DNA of 64,000 nucleotides from Nemophila menziesii. Taxonomy: Eukaryota; Streptophyta; Magnoliopsida; Boraginales; Hydrophyllaceae. The notes below the pieces were generated by a model. It saw only the letters and a program-made list of their open reading frames with translations. It made no database searches and was not told the DNA's origin. This document shows, in pieces, positions 10,840 through 22,600 of the stretch. The DNA lies in the NCBI GenBank assembly GCA_029959085.1, contig JARWIR010000008.1:4402001-4466000 (forward strand). The letters run 5' to 3'. Numbering within the stretch: position 1 is the first letter of the stretch; the number at the start of each line of letters is the position of its first letter. Position numbers and translations under genes: made by a program.

Positions 10840-11146
10840 GAACACCATAACGATTAGAAATACCGGAGTTGTTTATTGAATGGATAATGAAATGAGAGTT
10901 ACTAAATGACTTATATATGAGTTAAAAAACATTAGTTTAAAAAGGGCCCACCCATTTTTACATAACATGATTATGGTTCAAGTCAAAGTGAAAGAAAATG
11001 ATATAACTTATTCATCTTGACTCCGAATTGACTTCTGTCACTTCACACGCGACATTGACTTTAAGATCTCTCTAAATGAGAAAAGAATCAAGTCCAGAAC
11101 TCTCACCGGTATTTCATAGTGATTGAAACAATAAGAGGCAAAAATT
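10840..11146 (-). other. Conserved leader next to primer site, X copy 1
   Basis: Closely matches 40,780-41,085 and less closely 45,225-45,513, each time directly left of a primer-site-like sequence and an LTR. It includes GGGCCCACCCATTTTTACAT and CACTTCACACGCGACATT. On the minus strand this is the 5' untranslated leader position of an LTR retrotransposon. No open frame was seen. Confidence 0.6.
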
Positions 11147-11165
11147 TATCCGACAAATGCTCCAA
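11147..11165 (-). other. Decayed primer binding site (tRNA-Asp type)
   Basis: TATCCGACAAATGCTCCAA matches 13 of 19 positions with the complement-strand form of the Athila-type site, TCCCCGGCAACGGCGCCAA. Several differences are G-to-A or C-to-T changes or fall at CpG sites, as expected from methylation decay. It abuts the LTR start TGGTG at 11,166. The better preserved site at 59,588 supports the reading. Confidence 0.55.
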
Positions 11166-12194
11166 TGGTGTCGCCTAGGGCGTGATAAAATGATAGATAA
11201 AATAAACGCAAATAAACACCCTAGGCTAGCACCGTTCTGCAAGTATACAAGACGTATGCAAGTTTTAATGATAAATAGAATTCGTTCCTCAGAGACTACG
11301 AAAGTTTGGAAGAACTTATGCAAATTATCAAGTGCAGATAAGAATGCTAGATCAGATTAATACGCAGGAAAATAAAAGAAAAGAGATTTTTGTTTGATTT
11401 TGGGAAATAGAAAATTAGACTTAATAAATGAAAGACAAGAAAAGTAAATAAGCAAAGAAGAAATAGATGAGAGTTTATCTTAAGATATTAGCAAGTAATC
11501 CCGACTAGTCTTGTTTATTCTAACATGTAAGGGAGAATAATGTAGTATTGCAATAATCAGAATTCTAAATTCCCATTCCTTAGACCTTGAGAGAGACTAA
11601 GAGGGCTACGGAACAACCACGAGGCAGATTCAAATAGGGTTATCAAGCGCTACCAAGGCCCTAAGAAAACAATTCCTTCAATTGGTGATACGGTGATTGA
11701 AACAAAACCTAATGACTATCTAGTTAGGGTGGAGTTGTCAGGACAAAATCCTTATTCTAGACGTTATGTGGTGTTTCAAAAATTAGACACTCCTTCCAGG
11801 CGACCATCTAACTACTATTAAAGTAATCTTATACTCGTGCACTAGCAAGGAAAATAGTCAATAAATCAAAACACATAAACAGATAATAAAACATGAATTC
11901 AAATTAAATACGAAGTATCCCAAATCGGATAGAAAGAACTAGGGTTCATATATATATGCTAAATCTCAAGCAAAAATTATTTAGTTCATACTAATGAAAG
12001 AAAAGAAAGAAATTACAAATTTAAAGGTTGAAGAAGACATAATATGGTGTTCAGCTCCTTCCAGACTTCTCTTCTTTTGTTGTAAGCTTCCTCTTGGCTT
12101 AAAGTTTGCTAAGGATGTATTTCTTCTGATAAGAGGTTGTATTTATAGGGTATAGGAAACCATAACCTTTTTATTGGAGTGGAAACCATAACCT
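11166..12194 (-). mobile_element. Athila-like LTR, truncated, unit 2
   Basis: Starts TGGTGTCGCC next to the primer site and aligns with the start of the LTRs at 41,105 and 59,612 (shared features: GTGTGATAAAATGATAGATAA-like opening, 'tatgtggtgtttcaa', 'ctcgtgcactagcaagga'). It stops at 12,194, missing the terminal 250-350 bp including TGATGTCTC. LINE endonuclease sequence follows. The identical junction at 705/706 shows that units 1 and 2 share one truncation event. Confidence 0.75.
12140..12147 (-). promoter_or_regulatory. LTR TATA box
   Basis: TATAAATA on the minus strand, at the same position in the LTR as 646-653. Confidence 0.5.
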
Positions 12195-13000
12195 TGCTCT
12201 AAAATTATTTCAACATTTTTTGTTTTTTAATGTTAATCTTGGGTAATTATAATTAAATTTGTGAGTTCAAGTTCATGTATACATTTTATTATATCAGGTG
12301 CTTCATTAAGAAGACATATAAAATTGATTCTTTCATCCATTTTAGTGATTGAAATAAAAATAAACATATGATATAATCCATTCTTGACTGCTAGTATTCG
12401 AACAAATATATGTCATCCAAGTGCCTTTTCCTTATTGAAACAACTCATTGCATACAATTGGAATAGAAGAACTCAATGCCTAATGTTATATGTTGCACAT
12501 CGCATATATTTACTAATGCAATCTAGTATTGAAATTTTGTATATATATGAGATCCATATAGTCCACATTCTTTCACATTTATCATAATTACATTTTTGAG
12601 CTATTTTCCATCTACTATAAATATTCTTTCATATTCTATTTGCTTTCTGAAAGTTGAGTTTTATTTCTAGAAGGCTAAACAACTAAACATCATTGTCATT
12701 GTATTTTAAATTGATTTTTTCCTAAGAAATAAGAATATAAGATAATTCATATTAATATTTACACATCTAACCTAACCTGTATTCTTCTAATGTTTTATTG
12801 TAAGTTTTTATATACAATAAAATGAGTAATAGAGTACGTGGGGTGGGCAGTGTAAGTGTAAGTGTGGGGAGTGTATTGGTGTATGCCGAAGGAATAGAGT
12901 GTGTGTAGGTAATAAATGTATGTGATATTTTTTCATAGTTATGAAGTAAGAAGCGTTTGACTTGTGAATTAGCATTAAATTTTTCTAAAGTTTAAAATGT
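12195..13000 (-). pseudogene. LINE ORF2 endonuclease fragment, unit 2
   Basis: Near-identical duplicate of 706-1,500 and a diverged duplicate of 21,786-22,600. It has the same broken L1 endonuclease reading on the minus strand and the same cut by the LTR. It would have been joined to the C-terminal part at 6,843-8,350 before block X and the LTR came between them. Confidence 0.5.
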
Positions 13001-14022
13001 TTGTGGACCCACAAGAACATATATAATCAAAACATATTTTGGTACATTTTATATCTTCTATTTTGTTAAAGAATATTGTTTAATCTATATATTTTATTTA
13101 CCCACGTTGTATACATACCATTAAAAAGTATAATGAAAATAATATATTCATCCCAAAATATATAATTTACATACTTTTTTCCGGTATATATTTTAATAAT
13201 AAATTACACCATCTAGAAACATATTAATTTTTGAATGGATATCATAAATATTCCTCTACAAAATCGAAACAAAAATTGTGATCCACACGAACATTCTACT
13301 TTGCATAATTCATCTTCGTGTATATGGATCCACCAATCTACGTAAATCTTCCCCCTATGTAAAAAAACAAAAATTAATGTCATATTAAACATAGAGTGAC
13401 CAAGTAATTAATTGTACATAATAATATTGTGAAGGTCGTGTGTGTTGGAAATATTTTAATTGGACATGTTTCAATATGCAGTAATCTCAAGGCATTTTCA
13501 ATAAGATGGTTGGGAGGGACAACGTCATTCATAATTTTATTATTACCAAATGAGTTTACATATTACAGTGATGTGTTAGTCTCTAATTTAAGAGTTTTAC
13601 AATATACCTCATTTATTTTAAAAATTATATTTATCTCATGTGTTTCTATTAAATGTAGAAAGGTCTCTATATTACATTATATTGTGTATAGATCATATAT
13701 GTTTGTATATTGTACAAAATACCATAATGAGTTTTTTTAAAAAAATTTACACCTCTATATAATATTTTAGATTTCTAACTATTTCTATTTAATCTTAGAG
13801 AACACTTTATTTTTTTTCTTGTAAATACATGATATAATTTTTCTAAATTTAATGCCAAATTAATTTAATATTTTAGATCGTTGAAATTATTGAATTAAAT
13901 TTTTTTATAAATTATAATATATTGCATATTACAATCTATATGTCAAAAATATTGTAAAACTATTCAACAATTTTACAACAAAGAACGTTGTAAAAAAAGT
14001 TAACCTTAAAAAATAAAGTTAA

Positions 14023-14061
<39 letters not shown>

Positions 14062-14936
14062 TTATAAATATGGTATTATCTAACCTATTTATAAAATATA
14101 ATGTATCCTAAAAACATTCAAACTTTGCTAAATATTATATATTTTAGAGAAAATTGTACTTCAGAAACAATTTATCACAGTTAACATATATTATGACCCT
14201 TAATTAGGAAATATAGTTTAAAATATTTTGAGCAAAATATAAATAAATTTAAAGTAAACGGGTTCTATTGTAGTCTTTCCTTTTAGATACTTACCACCTA
14301 GATATCCAATGAGATATCTAAAACCATCATATTTGTATATTTATTTGTCTAATATAATCGTTAGAAATATGACAAAGTGGGTGATAAGATAATATATATA
14401 TTTTAACGTCCGCATTTGGTACCCAGATTTACCCATTTTTATTTGTTATGGTTGAAAAATTTGTACATACACCGCACAACAATTTTTTTTCAAAATGAGA
14501 CATATATGGCTGCTAGCCATATACAAATTGAAATGGTGAATATTATTAACTTAAGTTGGTCTAACAAGAAATACTGAAGCAACATATATAATTGAATGCC
14601 CCCAAATAGATGTGGGTCAGTTAGGCCTTAAAAGTAAAGGTCTAATAATTAGTTGCAATCTCTTGATAAAGGCCATTGAGGGTGTAGATGTGCCACAAAA
14701 TATTTGACATCAATATTGACATGAAATGATTATTAAATGCTTGAGATATAAATTCACCATCTTATCCATACATATATTATTTATTCGAGAATATGGAATT
14801 GTGTTTTCAATCTTATTATTTGAGCAAGAAGTTTTGCAAAAGCAACTGTTTGTGATAACAGTAGACTCACATGTGACCATCTTGATGATGCATCTATTAG
14901 GACTATAAAGTAACAAAATTATACACAATGTGGATC
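13001..14936. other. AT-rich spacer of the 12-kb unit, unit 2
   Basis: No gene was recognised. It contains the segment (about 13,319-13,806) missing from unit 1 but present in unit 3. That segment has a 103-codon plus-strand open frame (13,429-13,740) with no familiar domain, and the unit 3 version is disrupted. A (TA)n tract lies at 14,025-14,057. Confidence 0.7.
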
Positions 14937-15285
14937 CACTACCGCATGTGAGGTTTGTCGCGAGGACATTAGTCATCGCGAAAGAAGGAAAAAGTTCTCG
15001 CGAAATATCGTAAATGTCTTTAGCGACGACATGTCGTCGAAAAAGGGTTCTCGTCAAAGATTCTTCGCGAATTACTCATTTCCGCGACGACATTTGGTAG
15101 TCGTCGCGTGAGCCCGGACTTTTTTGCGACGATTTATGGTTGTCTTTATAGGGTTGTCTTTTGTGAGAATCTAGTCCTCGTAAAAGAGTGGGCAATTGCG
15201 ACGACTACCCTGTCGCTAATGAGGGGATATGTTTTAGCGAGAAAACTTTTGCGATAGAAAAGGTTGTCGCTAAAGCCAATTTTAA
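14937..15285. repeat. CACTA left subterminal repeats, copy 2
   Basis: Same GTCGTCGC/GCGACGAC and TTTAGCGA cores as copy 1. Several sites differ by CpG transitions (for example the start CACTACCGCATG against CACTACCGCACG), consistent with methylation-driven decay. Confidence 0.7.
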
Positions 15286-15546
15286 ATTTTTTTGTTTTTG
15301 TGTTTTTCTTAATTAATTTTTATTTATTTGCTTAATGATGAAAAACTAAATACCGATATTGATGTAAGACTAAATATAAACTAAACACAAACAAATTCGA
15401 TAATAAAATAAAACCCGATCCATATATATACGAATCTGGAAGTCATCGAAAAGTCGTCTAAAAGCAATCCAAAATCATCAAAAATTCAAACACAAATACA
15501 TAATAGTCGAATATAGTCAAATAAATTCAAAAGAGAGATAAAAAGA

Positions 15547-16995
15547 CGTAAAAACTACGGTTAAGATAAGTCTCCCTCTGAATTAAAAAAGGGGTTAGCA
15601 GAAGAAGTCGGAGCGGCAGTAGTCGTGGGTCGAGGAGGATCAGTAGTAGAAGTCGTGGTTCGAGGTGGAGTACCAGACTGGGGCTCAAGTTGCTCATATC
15701 CGTATTCCCTCATGCGTCAATTAAGCGTCTGGAAGGCGGCAATCATCTGATAGTGGATTGCATCCCTAGTGGGACGGGTACTCTCCGTAGAGGTAGATGA
15801 TCGAGAGGCGATATCTTGCATAGACTCCTTGCCTATAGAGACAAGGAATTCATTAAGGGACCGCACTATCCACTAGTAGTCCCTCAACATTCTAGCGCTG
15901 ACTGGATTGGATGAACTTGAATTAGCCCGCCTTTTCGGTAGCTGGTGTCCAACTACTTGGACTTGGTTGCGGGTCCCACCTCCTAATCCTAATCTTGCCG
16001 CCTCCAACACGGCGTCAACCTGCTCTTGCTCCGATAAGATAGAGGTAGATGAAGAATATCCACTCTCAGGCTGGGATTCCTGCACTCGGGTTTCCAGAAT
16101 GGACCTCAACGCCTCCTGTAAAGTAATGAAAATATTAAAAAAAAAATTTGGAGTAAAAAAGTTTGAGTTTCATAAAACTTACATCTGATCGTTCTATTCT
16201 CTGCTCCTCCACCCGTTCTTTTTCTTGTCAAATCCTATTTGGATAAAGAATCTTTTCATGGGTGACAGAGGCAAAGTCTCATTTCTCGGTGGCTCATATC
16301 CCTCGCCCTCTGGAAATGAGGGACATTACTACTCCCCTCCCCCTATTTCAGTTAATCAGTCAATTAGTCAAACAAATAAGATGATACGAATTTTTGAAAA
16401 AAAGATAGTACCTTCTGAGTTATCAATGAAAATCTCGACCTCGAGTGTGTCCTCGAACCGACCCCGCTTTGGTTCCTCAATTTCTCAATGTTCTCCTTAT
16501 TCTTTTTAGCTTGGTTCTAGTTTTAAAAAAAATATAAACAAAATAAAAGACTTAAGTCAAAACAAGGAATATTATATTTAACCTTTCACATTAAGATAAG
16601 TACATGACATTCCACTAAGTCCCACATCTCAAAATTTTTCGCCCAACTCTCGGGTGTCTGGTCATTTGGAATCTCACGACTTTCATAAACTCCTTCTTCA
16701 CTCAGTTTTTGTGGTCGTTATATCCTATTCCACACTTGTTGGTGACCATAAGCTTTATTTTCTCCCAGGCCGAGCCTCCCACTACTTGACTAAAAAGAAG
16801 TCATGTTCAAAATTAAAACAAATTCAATATAAGTGTATATATAGTGCATGAAATAGAAAAATAAAAGTTTAAGTTATTTACCCTTAGGCGCCGCAATATC
16901 GGCTCCTGATCAACGGAAAGTACTTGACTCCAGTGTTTGTAATAAAAGGGAATCTTCTCCCGAACGGTCTGGTTGATCACATGTGTAACGTTTTG
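15547..16995 (-). pseudogene. TNPA-like (Ptta/En/Spm) pseudogene, copy 2
   Basis: Same exon-like blocks as copy 1, from about 16,995 down to 15,547. The first block here keeps TGG (Trp) where copy 1 has TAG, and the second block reads SSSGRLGLGENKAYGHQQ without the copy 1 stop at that place. An in-frame stop remains later in the second block, and the block at 16,109-15,873 retains EQEQVDAVLEAA and GVGHQLPKRR. Copy 2 is therefore slightly less damaged but still not a continuous gene. Confidence 0.7.
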
Positions 16996-17089
16996 ATTAT
17001 GTTACATAACTTGTATACTCTTATTACTCAAAGAATAAGCAAAAAAAGTTATACTGTAAGACTATTGTGATATATTAACATATTAATAT

Positions 17090-17981
17090 TGTACATTCTT
17101 CGGTAGGTTGTTTAAAAGTTACAAGATTGAAAAGTATCGGCCTAGAAGATACAATTCAAGTACATTGCAAATGCTGGTTGTAGAGGAATTTCATTCGTGG
17201 TTCAAAACACATGTAACTATTATCTATAACTATATATTCACATGAATATGTATTATTTTTATAGGATAAAAGTTTTTTTTTTTTTACAAAACAAGTAGAC
17301 GAAATAGGCTATGGGAACGTCTCCGATAAAATAAGATGGCTTTCTATAGGACCATTTGCTGCTGTAACAAGTTATAAAGGTTATGTTTGCAACGGATAAA
17401 GGTTTCATACAAAAGAAACAAATCATGGGAAACAAACACAAAACTTTGGGGTTGCCTATTCTTTGACAACACCAAGTGTTGCTTCAAATCGAGATCCAAA
17501 TCTTATTGAAGGAGAAGTGGAATATTTTGGAGAACTTACTGATATAATTGAATTAGAATACACTGGACAATTAAAGGTTGTGCTTTTTCGATGTAATTGG
17601 ACGGACGTGACACATGGTCGTGGACTGAAGAAAGATGAATTCGGTTTTACATTGGTTAATTATTCACGGGTGTCACATACAGGTCAGTGCATGACCGATG
17701 AGCCATTTGTTATATCATCTCAAGTGCAACAAGTTTTTTATGTGCAAGATCCTTTGAACACGGAATGGAAAGTTTTAATAAAAACTGTTCCTAGAGACTT
17801 GTTTGATCTTGGAGAGGACATTGGATTAGATCATGAAGACAATGATGACGAAGAAGAAGATGATGACTATGTGTCAGCAAGAAGCGAGCCTTATGTCAGT
17901 CAAGAGCTAGAAGAGGGTGATTGGTTGCGGCAAGATGTGAATGACGATTTGTTTAATGATTTTGTGCACCAAACTTTTTAA
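17090..17981 (+). pseudogene. TNPD-like transposase C-terminus with DUF4216, copy 2
   Basis: Same domain and layout as the copy at 5,101-5,992, with the shared in-frame TAA at 17,397-17,399. Over the last 172 codons it differs from copy 1 at eight amino acids (N27D, A47T, F67Y, R121G, S143P, N146S, H157Q, F163L, numbering from the TTG at 17,463) and about three silent sites. The intron acceptor is mutated: AACAG|GTAGAGG in copy 1 is AACAA|GTAGACG here. The frame stays open although nothing suggests it is selected. Confidence 0.85.
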
Positions 17982-18329
17982 ATATAGTCTAAAAGTAAAT
18001 TTTACAAATAATTTAATACATGGTTATCTGTTTCTCGTAAGAATTTGTGATGTCCATTTTTATAGAGAAATCGCTTGTAGTTTTATTTTTCCAAGTTCGT
18101 TTTTATCAAACAATATTTTAAGTAATATTCAAAATTATAAATTTGGATTGTGATTAAAGTCTTAAGTACATCACAATATTTTCAAGTTTATTCTCAAATT
18201 TATTGATATTGTTGTAACTTTTTCAAATGTTATTTTTTGAGTTAATTATGTTACCCTACGTATACTAATATTTGTGGTTAATTGTACTAATTGAATGATA
18301 ATTTTTTGAAAGTTGTACTTTTTTGTTTA

Positions 18330-18831
18330 CCAAAATTCCCAACGCAAATCTATAAGTGTCCTTATGTGCTAAGTATAACTGACGCTCATATAGTTGCGAC
18401 CCTAATTAGTGTGCAAATAACGACGCAAGACGAAAAGCGTCCCATATGAGCTATCAGTATAACTGACGCTCACGTAACGGCATCCCTAATTAGCGTGTCA
18501 ACATTGACGCTTGTGTAACTACGTCCCTAATTAGTGTGTCAATGACGATGCTCATGTAGTTGTGTCCCTAATTATTGTGTCAATATCGACTCTCATGCAG
18601 ACGCATCCCTAATTAGCGTGTCAATACCGACGCTCACGTAACTGCGTCCTTAATTACTGTGTCAGACGATATATAAGATGCGTCCCCTATTCATAGCATA
18701 TAGGGACGCTTCAGACACAGTGTCGCCATATATAACAATTAAGGACGAGTTTACTTTTGCGTCGTTATTTATAATGTTTTTAGGGACGCTAACACGATGC
18801 GTCGTTAAAAAACCATCGCTTGTCTAATATC
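18330..18831. repeat. CpG-rich right-end repeat array, copy 2
   Basis: Same GACGCT...GCGTCCCTAATTAG repeats as 6,336-6,842. The two copies differ at scattered CpG positions. Confidence 0.6.
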
Positions 18832-21800
18832 TATGTTTAACCATCCAATGGATTGTTATATAAAATGGGGAATAAATCTATTTTTTGAATAAGCAAGTAG
18901 CTATTTTTAGTAAACCCAAATTGGCACTAACTTACCAAAAATCATCGTTCCATTTTGGTAAAACACGATATTGTATCACAAAGCCATGACAGATAACTAA
19001 AAACTATGTAAATCAAAATCCTTATTTTTCAAACTTAAAAGGTATTTTTTCTCCCATCGAATCATAATCTGATGAACTGTCTCTTTTGAATCATTCTCTT
19101 AATATAGTCAGAGGTTTGTGAAGCACTGGACACATATCCATATATAAACCCCCTTTAGATTAAAATACACATTTAAAGACCCCATCATTCATTTCTATCC
19201 AAATAATATATGTCACAAAACAATATAAGATCTTCAACACCTCATCTTTTGTAGTTTTGCCAATATAATGAATGGTATAACAATCTATCAAGATATTGCA
19301 TGATGTTAGTTCATCAATATTAAAGAGGTTATAGAATACACATCAGATATGTAGGAATTGCTTATGTCACTATTATTTTATTATCGAAATCTAATTAAGA
19401 TAAATTAGTTGGAGAAAAAAATTATATCTAGAAAGTCAAGTTGAATTCTAGATAATCATATTCAATGAATTTATCGATTCTTATTCCTTTGTCACTCATT
19501 TGTATCTTTAATTAAAAAATATCATCTTTTGTATATGAATAATTGACCTTAACCTCCATAGTGAAGTTTATTATAAACATCTGAAACTTAATTTTGGAAA
19601 ATTTTGAATTGGAGTAGTTAGAAAAGATTTGATTGATTTGCATTTTGTTATAGCATTTGTTCTAGAAATTCGGTAATCCAACCATAAAGAAGTGCGCTTA
19701 CGATTTTAATTTGATTTATGATGATATTTTTAGAAATAATTCGTAACTTCATTACTTTGATTCACACCCAACAATAGTATTATTAAACATATATGTTTGA
19801 AAATGGCTTTTTTTAATAGTTTGTTATATATCCATTGAGACTAAAGATAATTGGTTGATATTTAGCATCTCCATATTAAAATTAGTAAATATGATCTATT
19901 TTGACTTAGCATGTCTTTTACAACAAGACCCTTTCTTATATAGTAGAAAAGTTATTTTCCATGGTAATTAAGCACCTCATACATACGAACTAGTAATTTT
20001 TTCAAATAAAAACAATCATCCTTCTATATAGATCATTGATAATTTTATTTGATAGTGCAAACATTGTCATCCAGTAACTTGCATTTTTAAAGATAACTAA
20101 TCTAATTAATTGTATTTCTGCAACATATGATAATATCTTTGTACTCTAAAGTTCATTTTTTTTAGTTATTTGTATTATTAATGATATGCAATAATTGATG
20201 CTTTATCTTCCAATTAACAAAGGACACCTATGTACGTTACTAGTACATGGTCATCAAGTACATGTAAAATATCCATAGTTTCCTCTTTTATATAATTATT
20301 ACAACCTCCAAAGAATATATGACTCGTGTTATCACTTATATTTAATCAAGATAATATGTGAATAATAAAAACCCTTTCTATATTATTATTCATGATTATC
20401 TTGTAGGCTTACAAAAGACCATAAGTCATTTATAAATATTATGTGATTTTATTTGATCAATTTGAATTATGGGTGCCAGTTACATTTGTCTTTCAACCTA
20501 CTCTTACTATTATTTGGGAAAGTACTTCCATTACATATTAAAAATAAAAATGGATACAATGGATCTCTATTAGCCAACTATTTCTAGAAAAAAAGCTTTT
20601 TGGGCTACAATTGATCATAATTAAGCATGAAATTGTTGTAAATAACATTCTTACCCAATTAATTAATTGACATGGGTAAGAAGATGCTTCCAATGTCTGA
20701 ATTACAAATGGGTTTTTATAAATTCATCTTAAATGCACATCTCTTTGATAAATTTAATCTTTAGTTTTCCTCAATAAATTCTTAAGAATTAAGTTTTTCT
20801 ATCTAATATTTCTGCATGCCACAAACATATATTTCTTCTTTAACATAATTCTATCAATGTAGAACTATGCCTAAAGTCAATGATTTTATATATGCACAAG
20901 GATTTTGAGTTTTAGGAACTAGTGTTACAGTAGCTAAATTTATATCTATGAGAATCTTATAATTTTCAAACAAATTCTTGATAGCATAATAAATATCATT
21001 TACCAGCGCAATGTGCCATGTAATTAAAAAAACTATATAACCATTCGTTCGTGAATATTCATACTATCAACATCCCGATTTAATTTTCTATCTTTGGGTT
21101 GTAAGGATAGTACTTCATCATCTTCAGGTGTTATACTCTTTCAAAAAATCTTTTGATCATTAGAATATTAAATATCGAATGAAAATGTCTTTTTGTTCCA
21201 ATTACACTAGTTTAATGTGAAACAAAATACTCTAAAATATCATCTCCATATACAAGAGTTACTCCAACATTAGTGGTGATACTAGATAATTTATTTCTGG
21301 CCTTTTTACTATTTACTTATTTGTGGTAGTAAGAAGTATTAAAGTTACCATCATCAACCTAAATAACTCTAAATTAATGTCTAGTGTTTGATTCCTCTTT
21401 ATGTTGTGCTTCATGAAATTCTTATAGAAGTTTTGCTTCCTACTAAAATATGAAATCTAGTAAATCTCCGTACATTCTAGCAAACATATTCATACTAATA
21501 TTACTTTACATACCTTCAATGTTACTTGAGATATGTTTGAAAAATATTTAATTCATCTAACTAAGTTTGACTTTGATAAGCTTATATTTGTTTGCTCTAT
21601 GTCTTAGTAATAATAGGTGAAAGTCTTCATGGTCTATATGTATGTTGTAACATTTGATAGGGAATGACTTACATTGAATAATTTTTAAGTGTCGACTAAA
21701 ATGGTCTACAACATTAGGATATTTTAAAATCGAAGAATTTTATTTGAGTTCAATAGTCCAACAATTTTTTACCACACTTCGATCAATCCTTGTTGCTCTA

Positions 21801-22600
21801 AAATTATTTCAATCTTTTTTGTTTTTTCATGTTAATCTTGGGTCATTTTAATTAAATTTGTGAGTTCAAGTTCATGTATACATTTTATTATATCAGGTGT
21901 ATCATTAAGTAGACATATAAAATTGTTTCTTACCTCCATTTTAGTGATTTAAATAAGAATAAACACATGATATAATACATTCTTGACTGGCAGTATGCAA
22001 AGAAATATATGTCATCTAAGTGCCTTTTCCTTATTGAAACAACTCATTGCATACAATTGGAATAGAAGAACTCAATACCTAATGTTATATGTTGCACATC
22101 ACATATATTTACTAATGCAATATAGTATTGAAATTTTGTCTATATATGAGATCCATATAGTCCACATTCTTTCACATTTATCATAATTACATTTTCGAGC
22201 TACTTTCCATCTACTATAAATATTCTTTCATATTCTATATGCTTTTTGAAAGTTGAGTTTTATTTCTAGAAGGCTAAACAACAAAACAACATTATCATTG
22301 TATTTTGAATTGATTTTTTCCTAAGAAATAAGAATATAAGATAATTCATATTTATATTTACATGTCTAACCTACCTTGTATTCTTCTAAGATTTTATTGT
22401 AAGTTTTTATATACAATAAATGAGTAATAGAGTACGTGGGTGTGGTTGGCAGTGTAAGTGTGGGAAGTGTATTCGTGTATGCCGAAGGAATAGAATGTGT
22501 ATAGGTAATAAATGTATTTGACATTTTTTATGAAGTAAGAAGCGTTTGACTTGTGAATTAGCATTCAATTTTTCTAAAGTTTAAAATGTTGTGTTGACCC
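18832..22600 (-). pseudogene. L1-type LINE ORF2 pseudogene, continuous copy (unit 3)
   Basis: Minus strand, 5' to 3' from about 22,600 to 18,832. Endonuclease part (22,300-21,550): a block like 'FVYG...R..LW', then ARIDRSVVKNCWTIE (compare 'RLDR.LVN..W'). Linker (21,420-21,180): DDGNFNTSYYHK, then NKLSSITTNVGVTLVYGDD, matching 'GDRNTKFFH...NRI..I.D..G'. RT (20,620-20,370): DPLYPFLFLICNG and FINDLWSFV in place of 'GDPLSP.LF' and the catalytic 'F(A/V)DDL', so the Asp pair is damaged. Then SHIFFGGC/YIGV and a zf-RVT-like tail near 19,250. Many frameshifts and stops. No poly(A) end or ORF1 was identified. Confidence 0.75.

Larger units (their letters stand above)
8351..11146 (-). mobile_element. 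Non-coding block X, copy 1 (internal region of a non-autonomous Athila-type element?)
   Basis: From 8,351 this sequence leaves the LINE and matches 39,893-41,085 and 25,380-27,030 along its length, except for an inserted MITE array (9,722-10,537). No coding region was found. The right end (10,840-11,146) is a leader-like stretch shared also with 45,225-45,513. It lies directly beside a decayed tRNA-Asp-type primer site and an LTR, which places X as LTR-retroelement internal sequence on the minus strand. It holds a promoter-like segment at 9,504-9,587. No gag or pol was seen, so if mobile it depended on a relative. Confidence 0.55.
14937..18831. mobile_element. Decayed En/Spm (CACTA) transposon, copy 2
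   Basis: Duplicate of the element at 2,940-6,842, offset by about 11,990-11,997 bp, with scattered single-base changes. It has the same organisation: CACTACCGCA start, GTCGTCGC subterminal repeats, TNPA-like pseudogene on the minus strand, DUF4216 fragment on the plus strand and a GACGCT...GCGTCC array at the right. It also lacks the Tnp2 core, so that deletion predates the duplication. Confidence 0.75.

Noticed and set aside
13429..13740. 103-codon frame as a gene
   Set aside because: It lies in the segment deleted from unit 1, is broken in unit 3, has no recognisable domain and has biased AT-rich codon content.
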